Assembly (NCBI RefSeq): GCF_030694575.1
Contig: NZ_JAUYUS010000009.1
Location: 1-64,000, forward strand
Length of the DNA: 64,000 bases
Origin: Parvibaculum sp.
GTDB taxonomy: Bacteria > Pseudomonadota > Alphaproteobacteria > Parvibaculales > Parvibaculaceae
Direction of reading: 5' to 3'
The position numbers and the translations under genes were made by a program. Shown in pieces: positions 17,846 to 25,576 of the stretch (positions are counted from its first letter, which is position 1; every line of letters begins with the position of its first letter). The notes under the pieces were generated by a model that worked only from the letters and a program-made list of their open reading frames with translations, did no database searches and was not told the DNA's origin.

Positions 17846-18728
17846 GTTCCAGCTCACAAAGGCGCGACAGCACGGCGAGCGCGTCGCCGCCGAGAAAGGT
17901 TATACGGCTTTCCCGGTTAATCCGTTCGCCATCGCTGAGTCCGAGGGCATCCTGATCGTTCCGAAGCCCGCCGAGATCAAGGGTGTCAGCGGTGGAATCA
18001 TCTTCGATGAGGACGTGCCATCGATCTTCTATGCCACCCACATCGAGAGCGAAGGGTTCCAGCGCTTCACCGTGGCGCATGAGCTGGGACATTACTTCTT
18101 GGACGGTCATCCCGAGGAAATCCTGAAATCAGCCAAGATGCATGTCTCGCGGGCAGGCTTCCGTCAGGGCGATAATTCCATCGAACTCGAGGCCGATCAT
18201 TTTGCCTCGGGCCTCTTGATGCCCACCCAACTCGTGAAGAAGGAGCTGACATGCGGAGTCATTGGACTTGCCGGTGTCGAGCAGCTCGCCAATCGATCGC
18301 AATGCTCATTCACCGCTGCGGCGATCCGCGCCGCCGAGTGTAGCCCTTACCCAATGGCCATCGTCGTGAGCCAGGGATCGGACGTTTGTTATTGCTTCAT
18401 GTCCGAAGGCTTCAAAGGGCTCGGCAAACCGCTCACGTTTCTGCGCAAGGGCTCGCCCCTACCTCTCAGTGCGACGCGGGACTTCAACAGCGATTCAAAC
18501 AACGTTCGCTACGGCAAGCGGCAGACCACCGAGACCACACTTGCCGACTGGTTCGACGGCTCCAAGCAAATTCGCCTCGATGAGGAGATCGTCGGACTTG
18601 GCTCGTTCGGCTGTACGCTGACGGTGTTTTCGAGCGACGCCTTAGCCGAAGATCATGCTGACGAGGACGCGGATGAAGAGGCAAATCTGATCGAGAGCTA
18701 CACCCCGAAGTTCGCTTACGGTCGCTAG
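17838..18728 (+). CDS. ImmA/IrrE metallopeptidase (CapP-like)
   Basis: The 296-aa protein has a COG2856 zinc peptidase domain with HELGH at 81-85 and the third ligand in IELEADHFASGLLMP (Glu118). A C-terminal domain at about 165-270 contains several Cys residues (CYCFMSEGF) and an LGSFGCTLTVF segment like the sensor domain of CapP proteins. CapP-type enzymes cleave the cognate XRE repressor when activated by single-stranded DNA. The same switch is inferred here for the Ubl operon. The C-terminal tail is acidic (DHADEDADEE). Confidence 0.83.
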   Translation: MAKFQLTKARQHGERVAAEKGYTAFPVNPFAIAESEGILIVPKPAEIKGVSGGIIFDEDVPSIFYATHIESEGFQRFTVAHELGHYFLDGHPEEILKSAKMHVSRAGFRQGDNSIELEADHFASGLLMPTQLVKKELTCGVIGLAGVEQLANRSQCSFTAAAIRAAECSPYPMAIVVSQGSDVCYCFMSEGFKGLGKPLTFLRKGSPLPLSATRDFNSDSNNVRYGKRQTTETTLADWFDGSKQIRLDEEIVGLGSFGCTLTVFSSDALAEDHADEDADEEANLIESYTPKFAYGR

Positions 18729-19045
18729 TATCCTCAGGTCCCGGGCTACGACGTAGTCGAACAGCTCGACACGGACGAACGTCGACCTACCATTATCGCA
18801 ATGTGCCACTGTTCCGGTCGAGCTCGCGGAACGTCCGCTCTTGGCGCAAAGCAGCTCTTTAGACGGCCAGGTAAGGGGCGACGCGCGTTTGAGGCAGAAA
18901 ATATCCGTCGGACTTTTTCCATGAGGCCCTCACCCCTCCCGCCTGCACGGGCTCACGCCGCTCCGGCATCGGGACAGTGTGCATAACTACGTTCCGTTTC
19001 GCGGCGCCCCCTCACCCTTCCACGGCCGCCTTGCGGCCGTTCCCT
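18729..19045. other. Right flank of the island, no gene seen
   Basis: No supported ORF or RNA was found between the metallopeptidase stop and the first CCCTCTCCCC repeat. Island-like composition fades after about 18.9 kb. No direct repeat matching the left edge was noticed. Confidence 0.4.
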
Positions 19046-19067
19046 CCCTCTCCCCGAGGGGAGAGGG
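19046..19067. repeat. CCCTCTCCCC palindromic repeat, copy 1
   Basis: CCCTCTCCCC-GA-GGGGAGAGGG is a perfect 10-bp inverted repeat. The adjoining GCGGCGCCCCCTC is repeated near 19079. It resembles the REP-like intergenic elements common in alphaproteobacteria. Confidence 0.75.
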
Positions 19068-19126
19068 AAATGAAATTTGCGGCGCCCCCTCGCCTTCCCG
19101 CAGGCTGAAGCGGGCGGTCGAACTCG

Positions 19127-19147
19127 AAAAGGCCCACCGGGCCTTTT
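19127..19147. terminator. Bidirectional terminator downstream of the permease
   Basis: AAAAGGCCC-ACC-GGGCCTTTT has 9-bp arms and T-runs in both directions. It lies about 90 bp past the stop of the leftward permease gene. Confidence 0.65.
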
Positions 19148-19175
19148 CGCTTGCGTGCCGCAAGACGCCTCTCAC

Positions 19176-19197
19176 CCCTCTCCCCGGGGGGAGAGGG
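19176..19197. repeat. CCCTCTCCCC palindromic repeat, copy 2
   Basis: The same arms as copy 1 around GG, 130 bp away, with CTCACC directly before it as in typical family members. The two copies bracket the bidirectional terminator. Confidence 0.75.
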
Positions 19198-19234
19198 AGA
19201 TGATTTTGGCGCGCGGGCGCCGGAGGCGCGGGCC

Positions 19235-20260
19235 CTAGCCCACCGCCATGAAGCCCAGCCCGAGCAGGAAGGCGCCGGCAAGCGCCGTGCCGATGTAGAG
19301 CGCGAAGACGGGGAGGCGGACGAGCGCGAAGACGGCCATGGCGGCCGGCACGCTGGTGACGCCGCCCGCGAGCAGGAAGGCCATGCCGGCGCCGGGCGCC
19401 ATGCCCTGGTCGATGAAGCCCGAGACGAGCGGCAGCGCCGCATAGCCGTTGAGATAGGCCGGCACGCCGACCAGCACCGCCGCGCCGACGGAGAGGATGC
19501 CGTCGGTGCCGACGAAGCGGATCACCGTTTCGGCGGGAAGCCAGGCGACCAGCAGGCTTTCGAGCAGGAAGGCGAGCGCCAGCCACTTGGCCAAAAAGAG
19601 AGCGATGTCGAGCGAGGCGGTGCGGAAGGTTTCGAGCCGCGCCGGCTCCTGCCAGAAGCGCCAGGCGACGGGCTTCGGATCGCGCACCACGCCGCCGCCG
19701 CAGCCGCCATTGGAGACGCTGTCGCGCAGCACATCGGTGAAGCCGCCCGCCGCCTGCACGCCCCAGGCGAGGAAGCCGCCGAGGAGGCCGATGGCGACGG
19801 CGGCGAAGGTCTTGTAGAGCGCGAATTCCGGCCCGAGGATGCCCGAGGTCAGCACGAACATGGACGGGTCCATGATCGGCGAGGCAAGCCAGAAAGCCAT
19901 GACGGCCGGCAGCGACACGCCCATGGCGAGAAGCGCCGCGATGATCGGGATGACGCCGCAGGAGCAGAAGGGCGAGAGCGCGCCGAAGAGCGCCGCGACG
20001 AGGATCATCTGCGGCGTGGCGCCGGTGAAGACGCGCGCGATCAGATTGTCCATGCCGCTCGCCTTGGCGAAGCCCGCCAGCAGCACGGAGAAGGCGAGGA
20101 AGGGCGCGATCTTGAGGAGGCTTTGCGCGGTGAAGCCGAGGCTCGGCGCGAGTTGCGAAGGCGCGGCAAGCGCGACAAGGGCGAGAACCGCCAGAAAGGC
20201 GATCACCACGCGGTCGAAACCGATTGCCGCATCGGCCATGCGGCGGACGAGAACAGTCAT
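19235..20260 (-). CDS. ArsP/DUF318-type permease
   Basis: The 341-aa membrane protein has about eight to ten helices and the signature PFCSCGVIP (about 96-104), the paired-Cys site of ArsP-like permeases and related Cu/Zn exporters. A loop with SNGGCGGGV may add another thiol. ArsP exports trivalent organoarsenicals, but other soft metals are possible. The gene is preceded 13 bp upstream by a 25-bp sequence shared with the arsR/ATP-grasp promoter, so it should be controlled by the neighbouring ArsR. Confidence 0.82.
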   Translation of the reverse strand: MTVLVRRMADAAIGFDRVVIAFLAVLALVALAAPSQLAPSLGFTAQSLLKIAPFLAFSVLLAGFAKASGMDNLIARVFTGATPQMILVAALFGALSPFCSCGVIPIIAALLAMGVSLPAVMAFWLASPIMDPSMFVLTSGILGPEFALYKTFAAVAIGLLGGFLAWGVQAAGGFTDVLRDSVSNGGCGGGVVRDPKPVAWRFWQEPARLETFRTASLDIALFLAKWLALAFLLESLLVAWLPAETVIRFVGTDGILSVGAAVLVGVPAYLNGYAALPLVSGFIDQGMAPGAGMAFLLAGGVTSVPAAMAVFALVRLPVFALYIGTALAGAFLLGLGFMAVG

Positions 20261-20272
20261 CTTGCTATCTCC

Positions 20273-20297
20273 ATATTTCCAGTTTTACCGTTATTTG
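20273..20297. promoter_or_regulatory. ArsR operator-like site, permease copy
   Basis: ATATTTCCAGTTTTACCG followed by TTATTTG matches the site at 22017-22041 at 20 of 25 positions, with both conserved blocks intact (CCAG, CGTTAT). It lies immediately before the permease start. Confidence 0.6.
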
Positions 20298-20347
20298 AGG
20301 GTGCGAAAAATCCGGTTTCGCAGGCCGGTTTCAAACCTCTTGAATGA

Positions 20348-20692
20348 TTAGCCGGGACGGCGGCGGTCGGCGCAGCATTCGCGCATGAGGAAGCCGAGCG
20401 TCGCGTCCATGACCCTCATGTCGGCATGGCAGATGAGGGTGGTGCCGTGGCGCTCCTGCACGACGAGGCCGACCTCGATCAGGCGCCTGAGATGGAAGGA
20501 GAGCGTCGAGCGCGGGATCTCGAGCATTTCCTGCAGCTCGCCGACCGAGCGGCCCTCCGGCCCGGCGCGCACCAGCGAGCGGTAGACGGCGAGGCGGACC
20601 GGCTGTCCCAGCGCCTCGAGGCATTGGGCCGTGCGGTCGAGATCGGCGGATTTCTTCGGGGCGGCTTTCAGGGCCGTGTTTCTCGCGCTCAT
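20348..20692 (-). CDS. ArsR-family metalloregulator
   Basis: The 114-aa winged-helix repressor has a recognition helix in IPRSTLSFHLRRLIEVGLV (59-77) and a C-terminal Cys pair in RECCADRR (105-112). This resembles C-terminal thiol sensors for As(III) or similar ions. The start overlaps the ATP-grasp stop by ATGA, so both are made from one transcript. It probably represses that transcript and the permease gene through the shared 25-bp sites. The true inducer is not determinable from sequence. Confidence 0.82.
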   Translation of the reverse strand: MSARNTALKAAPKKSADLDRTAQCLEALGQPVRLAVYRSLVRAGPEGRSVGELQEMLEIPRSTLSFHLRRLIEVGLVVQERHGTTLICHADMRVMDATLGFLMRECCADRRRPG

Positions 20693-22002
20693 GCCGTTGC
20701 TCCGCAGGCGGTGTCCGTACATTGGGCCTCGGCGCAGCCGGCTTCGGCGCAGCCTGCATCCGCCGTGGCGCTTTCGAGCCAGAGGATCGGCGCGAAGCCG
20801 GCACCCTCGCCCCGGAAGCCCGTGACCTGGCCGCCATAGAGCCGCGCGGCGGCGAAGAGGGGCTCGGCGCCATGCGCCCAGACGCGGATATCGGCCTTGT
20901 GCGCGGCGGGGCCGCCCGCGAGAAGCAGGGCGCGCTGCGAGGGCTCGGCGAAACGCTGCGCGAGATAGGCCTCGCCTGCGATCTCGCACCACTTCTTGCG
21001 GCTGATCTTGTCGCCGCGATAGACGCCGCGCGAGGCATAGCCTTCCGCCGGCTTGAAGACATAGTCGCGGCGCGCTTCCCACAGGCGCTCCGCGCTGGCG
21101 GGGCCGACAAGCTCCGTATGCGGAACGGTGTCGAGGACGAGGGCGGCGTCGGCATGCGCCTCGGCGGCGAGCGCGGCGGCGGCTTCCGGGTCGCTCAAGG
21201 CGATCAGGAGGTGCTTGTCGGCAAAGGCGCGGTAGACATCGGGGTTCGGCGCGACGACGGCCTCGCCTGCTTCCCAGGCACCCTTGAGCGCGGCGCTTTC
21301 GGGCTCGCGCAGATGGAAATCGACGAGCCGGTTATAGACCATGTCGATGGGACCGCGCGGCCCGAGAAGCGCGCCGCCCTCGCGGCGAAGCGCGGCCCGG
21401 TCGAGAATGTCGACGGCGATCCCGCGCGCTTCGAGGGCGGCGGCGCAAAGGCGCATGTCGAGATAGAGGGCCTGGGTTTCGGGCGCGTCGTCCACGATGG
21501 CGACGCGGCGAAGCGGGCGGCCGGGGCGAAGCCGCGCCCAGGCATCGAGCAGCATCTCTTCCGGCGCGAAGCCTCCGCTCGTGCGCGCGGGGGAAACGGC
21601 ATCGAGGAAGAGCGGCTGCAGGAAGGCGCCGCCCGCATTGGTGTTGACCTCGATGAGCTTCGGGCCGCTGGCGGCGAGGTGGAAATCGAAACTGTTATAG
21701 GTGCCGGCGGCGGCGAGCGCCTCGGGGTCGAAGGGGCGCCGCGCCGCGCGGGCCCGCGTGGCGGCAAGCGCCAGCAGCAGCGCACCGACGGCACGGGCGC
21801 GATGGAAGAGATCGTCGCGCAGGGAGGTGGGCAGAAAGAGCGGCTGCCCGGCCGACAGCGCCTCGAGCTCGCCCGCCGCGGAAGCCCCCGCCTCCGCCCC
21901 GAGCCGCGCGGCAGCGGCGGCCTGAAGTGCGGCACGCTCCAGCGGCAGGCAGAAACATTCCTCGTTGAGGCGGGCGATGGTGGCGACGTCGATGGGCTGC
22001 AT
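20689..22002 (-). CDS. ATP-grasp-like protein with Cys-rich tail
   Basis: The 437-aa protein resembles glutathionylspermidine/glutathione synthetase-like ATP-grasp proteins. It shows LIEVNTNAGGAFLQPLFLD (116-134), MVYNRLVDFHL, ADKHLLIALSD and DYVFKPAEGYASRGVYRG (313-330). Residues 418-433 form a tail with four regularly spaced Cys (CAEAGCAEAQC then TDTAC), as in metal-binding tails. It may ligate an amino acid to a thiol or peptide in metal tolerance, which is an inference from co-operonic arsR and the ArsP-like permease. The start MQPIDVATIARL was chosen since the upstream frame runs across the operator. Confidence 0.65.
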   Translation of the reverse strand: MQPIDVATIARLNEECFCLPLERAALQAAAAARLGAEAGASAAGELEALSAGQPLFLPTSLRDDLFHRARAVGALLLALAATRARAARRPFDPEALAAAGTYNSFDFHLAASGPKLIEVNTNAGGAFLQPLFLDAVSPARTSGGFAPEEMLLDAWARLRPGRPLRRVAIVDDAPETQALYLDMRLCAAALEARGIAVDILDRAALRREGGALLGPRGPIDMVYNRLVDFHLREPESAALKGAWEAGEAVVAPNPDVYRAFADKHLLIALSDPEAAAALAAEAHADAALVLDTVPHTELVGPASAERLWEARRDYVFKPAEGYASRGVYRGDKISRKKWCEIAGEAYLAQRFAEPSQRALLLAGGPAAHKADIRVWAHGAEPLFAAARLYGGQVTGFRGEGAGFAPILWLESATADAGCAEAGCAEAQCTDTACGATA

Positions 22003-22016
22003 GGGGCACTCTGACG

Positions 22017-22041
22017 ATATAACCAGAATTATCGTTATATG
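22017..22041. promoter_or_regulatory. ArsR operator-like site, ATP-grasp/arsR copy
   Basis: ATATAACCAGAATTATCG followed by TTATATG contains ATATAAC and GTTATAT as perfect 7-bp arms. It lies 15 bp before the ATP-grasp start and shares its blocks with 20273-20297. Confidence 0.65.
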
Positions 22042-22168
22042 GGTGGAAGGAGGCCGACGGCAAGGTTTTTTTTGCGGGGCGGCCTTGTACCGGCCGGCAG
22101 GCACCCCATTTTCCAGTTGCGAATTGTTCGCAACTAGGCATAATGCCGGAAATCGCGCGAGGTGGATC

Positions 22169-22315
22169 ATGTCGCTCAGGGAAAGCATCGTCAGGGAATT
22201 GTCGCTCGAGGAATTGCTGGTGGACCCGGTGGTGCGCCTCGTGATGCGCCGCGACGGCGTCCATGAACGCGACATCCGCGCGCTGGCGGAGCGGGCGGCG
22301 GAGAAGCGGGCCTGA
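22169..22315 (+). CDS. Small conserved hypothetical protein (48 aa)
   Basis: The product begins MSLRESIVRELSLEELLVDP and continues with a VMRRDGVHERDIRALAERA helix. It is soluble, acidic/basic amphipathic and has no Cys. A GAGGTGG element 4 bp before the ATG supports translation. Similar short proteins exist in other alphaproteobacteria by my recollection. No function can be given. It stands alone between divergent and convergent neighbours. Confidence 0.55.
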   Translation: MSLRESIVRELSLEELLVDPVVRLVMRRDGVHERDIRALAERAAEKRA

Positions 22316-22331
22316 GCCCGGCATTCGGCCG

Positions 22332-23210
22332 CTACCGCCCGAGCCGGTCCTCGATCATCCGCTTGAGGTCCGAGAGTTCGGCGCGCATGGCGCGGACATC
22401 CGCCGCGGTGGCTTCGCGTTCGGCATGCGCCCGGCGTTCGATTTCCGTGCGCTCGGCGCGTGCGCGTTCGTCGCGCGCATCCTGCGCCGCGTTCTGCTCC
22501 TCGTCATGCAGCGACTGCATGGAATTCACGATGATGGCGATAAAGAGGTTCAGCACCATGAAGCTCGTCATCACGATGAAGGGCACGAAGAAGACCCAGG
22601 CATAGGGATAGACCTCCATCACCGGCCGCACGATGCCCATGGACCAGCTTTCCAGCGTCATGATCTGGAAGAGCGAATACATCGAGCCGCCGATGGTGCC
22701 GAACCAGTCGGGGAAGGTATCGCCGAAGAGCTTGGTGGAGAGGACGGCGCCGACATAGAAGACGAGGGAGAGCACGGCGATGATCGAGCCCATGCCGGGC
22801 AGCGCGCCGAAAAGCGCGGCGACCACTTTCCGCAGCGACGGCACGACCGAGAGAAGCCGGAGCACGCGCAGGATGCGCAGCGCGCGGAGCACCGAGAGCG
22901 GCCCGGCGGCCGGCACCAGCGCAATGCCGACAATGATGAAGTCGAAGACATTCCAGCCGTCGCGGAAGAAGCGCAGCCGCGCGGCGAAGAGCTTCAGCGC
23001 GATCTCGGCGACGAAGATCGCGAGCGCGATGCGGTCTGTCAGGATGAGGACGGGGCCGGCCGCTTCCATCGCCGCCGCCGAGGTTTCGAGGCCGAGCGTG
23101 ACAGCGTTGACGAGAATGACCGCAGTAATGGCGTTCTGGAACCAGGATGTTCCGACCAGCGAAGCGGCGCGCGCGCGCTGGCTGCCCGGTTCGGTTTCGG
23201 TGACGGTCAT
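22332..23210 (-). CDS. BacNav-type voltage-gated sodium channel
   Basis: The 292-aa six-helix channel has S4 as VLRALRILRVLRLL with Arg109, 112, 115 and 118 every third residue. The pore loop carries the selectivity filter TLESWS (185-190), identical to that of NaChBac/NavAb-type channels. S6 ends in NLFIAIIVNSM. The C-terminus from about 235 is a charged coiled coil (EEQNAAQDARDERARAE) that assembles the tetramer. It conducts Na+ across the inner membrane on depolarisation. Monocistronic. Confidence 0.92.
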   Translation of the reverse strand: MTVTETEPGSQRARAASLVGTSWFQNAITAVILVNAVTLGLETSAAAMEAAGPVLILTDRIALAIFVAEIALKLFAARLRFFRDGWNVFDFIIVGIALVPAAGPLSVLRALRILRVLRLLSVVPSLRKVVAALFGALPGMGSIIAVLSLVFYVGAVLSTKLFGDTFPDWFGTIGGSMYSLFQIMTLESWSMGIVRPVMEVYPYAWVFFVPFIVMTSFMVLNLFIAIIVNSMQSLHDEEQNAAQDARDERARAERTEIERRAHAEREATAADVRAMRAELSDLKRMIEDRLGR

Positions 23211-23285
23211 GAATGCCTGGCCTTCGATGCGGTGGAACCCTTCGCCGAGATAGGCGAGGGAAGGCCGCGATGCAAGCGCCCCCCG

Positions 23286-23921
23286 TCACACCAGATGCTT
23301 CACCATGCGGATATGCGAGGGCACGCCGTGGGAGGCCGCGATTTTCGGCACGGCGGTTTCCGCGATCCGCTCGAGCCCCATGCGCTCGTAGAAACGCACC
23401 GCCGGATTGACCGACGCGACGTCGAGATGGAGCGAGGCACAGCCCGCCTTCCGTGCGCGCTCGAAGCAGTCGAGCAGCAGCTTCTCGCCGATGCCCCGTC
23501 CACGCGCCTCCGGGTGGGCCGAGAGGAAGAGGAGATACCAGGCATCGTCCGGCACTTCCGGGAAGAGCCAGGGAACATGGCTCGCGACGCTGGGCAGATG
23601 CGCGAGCAGTTCGGGGCTCGCCATCTCCGCCATCGCCATCATGGCCGTGCCGAATTCCTGTTCGTAGAGCGATTGCGGAAAGCCGAGCGCAATGCCGGCG
23701 AGGCGGCCGTCATGCAGCGCGGCCTTCGCATGGACATGCGAGAAGGCGCCCGTATCGCGCTGCCAGAGGGCGCCGGTGATCTTCAGGAAAGCGGCAAAGT
23801 CGCGGTTATAGAGACAATCGAAGACATAGGAGCCGGTGTCGTAGATGAGACGGGCGGCGACATCCGGCTCGCCGGGGCCTGCTTCCGCCAGCGCGATGGT
23901 ATCCGCGTTCATGACCGTCAT
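23286..23921 (-). CDS. GNAT-family acetyltransferase
   Basis: The 211-aa protein has a C-terminal GNAT domain with motif A LSAHPEARGRGIGEKLLLDC (about 133-152) and the motif B region NPAVRFYERMGLER. The N-terminal 90 residues are less conserved. The substrate is unknown. The start at 23921 follows GGGAGAG by 5 bp. It lies downstream of DUF2312 in the same direction but 100 bp away. Confidence 0.8.
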   Translation of the reverse strand: MTVMNADTIALAEAGPGEPDVAARLIYDTGSYVFDCLYNRDFAAFLKITGALWQRDTGAFSHVHAKAALHDGRLAGIALGFPQSLYEQEFGTAMMAMAEMASPELLAHLPSVASHVPWLFPEVPDDAWYLLFLSAHPEARGRGIGEKLLLDCFERARKAGCASLHLDVASVNPAVRFYERMGLERIAETAVPKIAASHGVPSHIRMVKHLV

Positions 23922-24024
23922 CGTTTCTCTCCCTTTTTTATTCGGGCGAAACTAGCACGGCGCGGCGAAAGGAAAACGGGGACGGTGCGAGACGGATCGC
24001 CGCGCCTTTCCCGGAGATGAGAGA

Positions 24025-24282
24025 TCAGGCCATGCCCAGGGCGCTGAGGTAAAGCTCCAGGATCGCTTCCTGCTCCTGACGCTCGGCCTTGTCCTGCTTG
24101 CGGATGCGCACGACCTGACGCAGCGTCTTGGTGTCGAAGCCGTTGCCCTTCGCCTCGGCATAGACTTCCTTGATGTCGTTCGCGAGCGCCGCTTTCTCTT
24201 CCTCGAGACGCTCGATACGCTCGACGATGGAACGAAGCTGGTCATGCGCGACGCCTGTATTGGGGGTATTGCCGTCCGCCAT
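24025..24282 (-). CDS. gapR: GapR-like nucleoid protein (DUF2312)
   Basis: The 85-aa protein matches DUF2312 throughout: [20 protein letters not shown], then [28 protein letters not shown]. GapR of Caulobacter forms a clamp on AT-rich, overtwisted DNA and supports type II topoisomerases during replication. The start [10 protein letters not shown] at 24282 uses a GGAGCG upstream. The longer frame adds MERRI by consuming that site. It is followed by a separate gene 103 bp downstream. Confidence 0.9.
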   Translation of the reverse strand: MADGNTPNTGVAHDQLRSIVERIERLEEEKAALANDIKEVYAEAKGNGFDTKTLRQVVRIRKQDKAERQEQEAILELYLSALGMA

Positions 24283-24398
24283 GATGCGTCGCTCCAATTA
24301 TGCAGGTACATGAGTGAGGGTCGCGACGATAGTGCCGCCCGCGCGCGGCGGCAATATGCGGCAGCGAGAAAGCTGTGGATAGTCGGGAAGAACCGCGC

Positions 24399-24701
24399 TC
24401 AGCCGTGAGATTTTTTCTGCGCTTCGGCGAAGGCCGCGAGTTGTTCGGGCGTCGCTTCCGGCTGGTGCTTCGCTTTCCACTGGGCGAAGGGTTCGCCATA
24501 AATCTCTTCCCGCGCCGCGTCTTTCGAGATGCCGATGCCTTTTTCTTCCGCCGCCTCGCGATACCAGTCGGCAAGACAGTTGCGGCAGAAGCCGGCAAGG
24601 ATCATCAGGTCGATGTTCTGAACGTCCGTACGCTCGCGCAGATGACCGACGAGACGGCGGAAGGCGGCGGCTTCGAGTTCGGTTTGCGTCGGCTGGTCCA
24701 T
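24399..24701 (-). CDS. DUF1244 protein
   Basis: The 100-aa product has the full DUF1244 pattern: FRRLVGHLRERTDVQNIDLM, GFCRNCLADWYREAAEEKGI and SKDAAREEIYGEPFAQWK. The two Cys in FCRNC are conserved, and the fold is helical. Function unknown. It is 15 bp downstream of the N-formylglutamate amidohydrolase gene and likely co-transcribed, a linkage seen in related genomes. Confidence 0.88.
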   Translation of the reverse strand: MDQPTQTELEAAAFRRLVGHLRERTDVQNIDLMILAGFCRNCLADWYREAAEEKGIGISKDAAREEIYGEPFAQWKAKHQPEATPEQLAAFAEAQKKSHG

Positions 24702-24716
24702 GGGCTCGTCCTCTCT

Positions 24717-25556
24717 TTACGGCGATACGGGAAGGGCGGGATCGGCATGCGAGCCGAAATGACGAATGTCGCGCAGGCCCGGCATGGCGGCGATCCCGGC
24801 GAGATGGCGCGCATAGCGCGCGGCCCATGCTGCCTGCCCTTCTTCCGTCTCAATCAGGTCCTGCCGGATTTCGATGAGCGCGTGCGGCAGCCCGTGCATC
24901 GTGGCGTGGCGGTAGAGGCAATCGTTTTTCAGCCGGCCGGTATAGGGCTCGTTGTCGCCGACGACGATATCGCCTTCCGCCCGCAACGCCGCGATGAGCG
25001 GCACGGGCAGACGGCCGTCCTTGTCCCACAGGATGCCGGTGTGCCAGGGGCGGACATTCCCGCGCCAGCGCGGCGTGAAGCTGTGGACGGAGATGAGGAT
25101 CGGAACGGCGCCCTTGCCGCGAGCGCGCGCGATCATGCTCTCCACCGCATCGTGATAGGGCGCGTGGAAGGCGGCGATGCGATGCGCGAACTCGGCCGCA
25201 TCGCGATGCGCGTCGACATCGCGATTGCCGGGCACGATGGCGCCGTCGGACAATTTCATCACGATGGTCGGATCGTCCTCGCCGCGATTGAGATCGACGA
25301 GAAGACGCGAAAAGCGCGCAAGCACCGCCGGACAATCGAGCAGCGCCGACAGGTGCCGCGCGACGCCGGCCGCGCCGATGTCCCAGGCGATATGGCGCCC
25401 GAACTCCGCCGGCGGCAGTCCGAGCGTGCCATAACCGTCCGGCAAGGCATTCGAGGCGTGGTCGCACAGCACCAGAAAGCCCGGCAACCCGTCGGGGTTC
25501 ACCAGTTGGAAAGGTTGTTGCGGAGAAGTTTCGGCCTGAAGTGACAGATCGTGCAT
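24717..25556 (-). CDS. N-formylglutamate amidohydrolase family protein
   Basis: The 279-aa FGase-family hydrolase (zinc enzyme fold) is recognised from VLCDHASNALP, DIGAAGVARHLS, ARFSRLLVDLNR and ILISVHSFTPRWRG. The family hydrolyses N-formyl-L-glutamate in histidine breakdown, or related N-acyl amino acids. No hut genes are near, so the substrate is uncertain. A second family member lies at 53953-54909. Its start is only 20 bp from the divergent glycerate kinase start. Confidence 0.82.
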   Translation of the reverse strand: MHDLSLQAETSPQQPFQLVNPDGLPGFLVLCDHASNALPDGYGTLGLPPAEFGRHIAWDIGAAGVARHLSALLDCPAVLARFSRLLVDLNRGEDDPTIVMKLSDGAIVPGNRDVDAHRDAAEFAHRIAAFHAPYHDAVESMIARARGKGAVPILISVHSFTPRWRGNVRPWHTGILWDKDGRLPVPLIAALRAEGDIVVGDNEPYTGRLKNDCLYRHATMHGLPHALIEIRQDLIETEEGQAAWAARYARHLAGIAAMPGLRDIRHFGSHADPALPVSP

Positions 25557-25576
25557 TCACGCATTATATCTGAAGT

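Noticed and set aside
15250-18990. Integrase or attachment-site direct repeats flanking the island
   Set aside because: No integrase gene and no matching direct repeats were found at the edges by eye. The mode of entry stays unknown.
18729-19234. CRISPR array suggested by repeated CCCTCTCCCC palindromes
   Set aside because: Only two copies, 130 bp apart, with no regular spacers and no cas genes.
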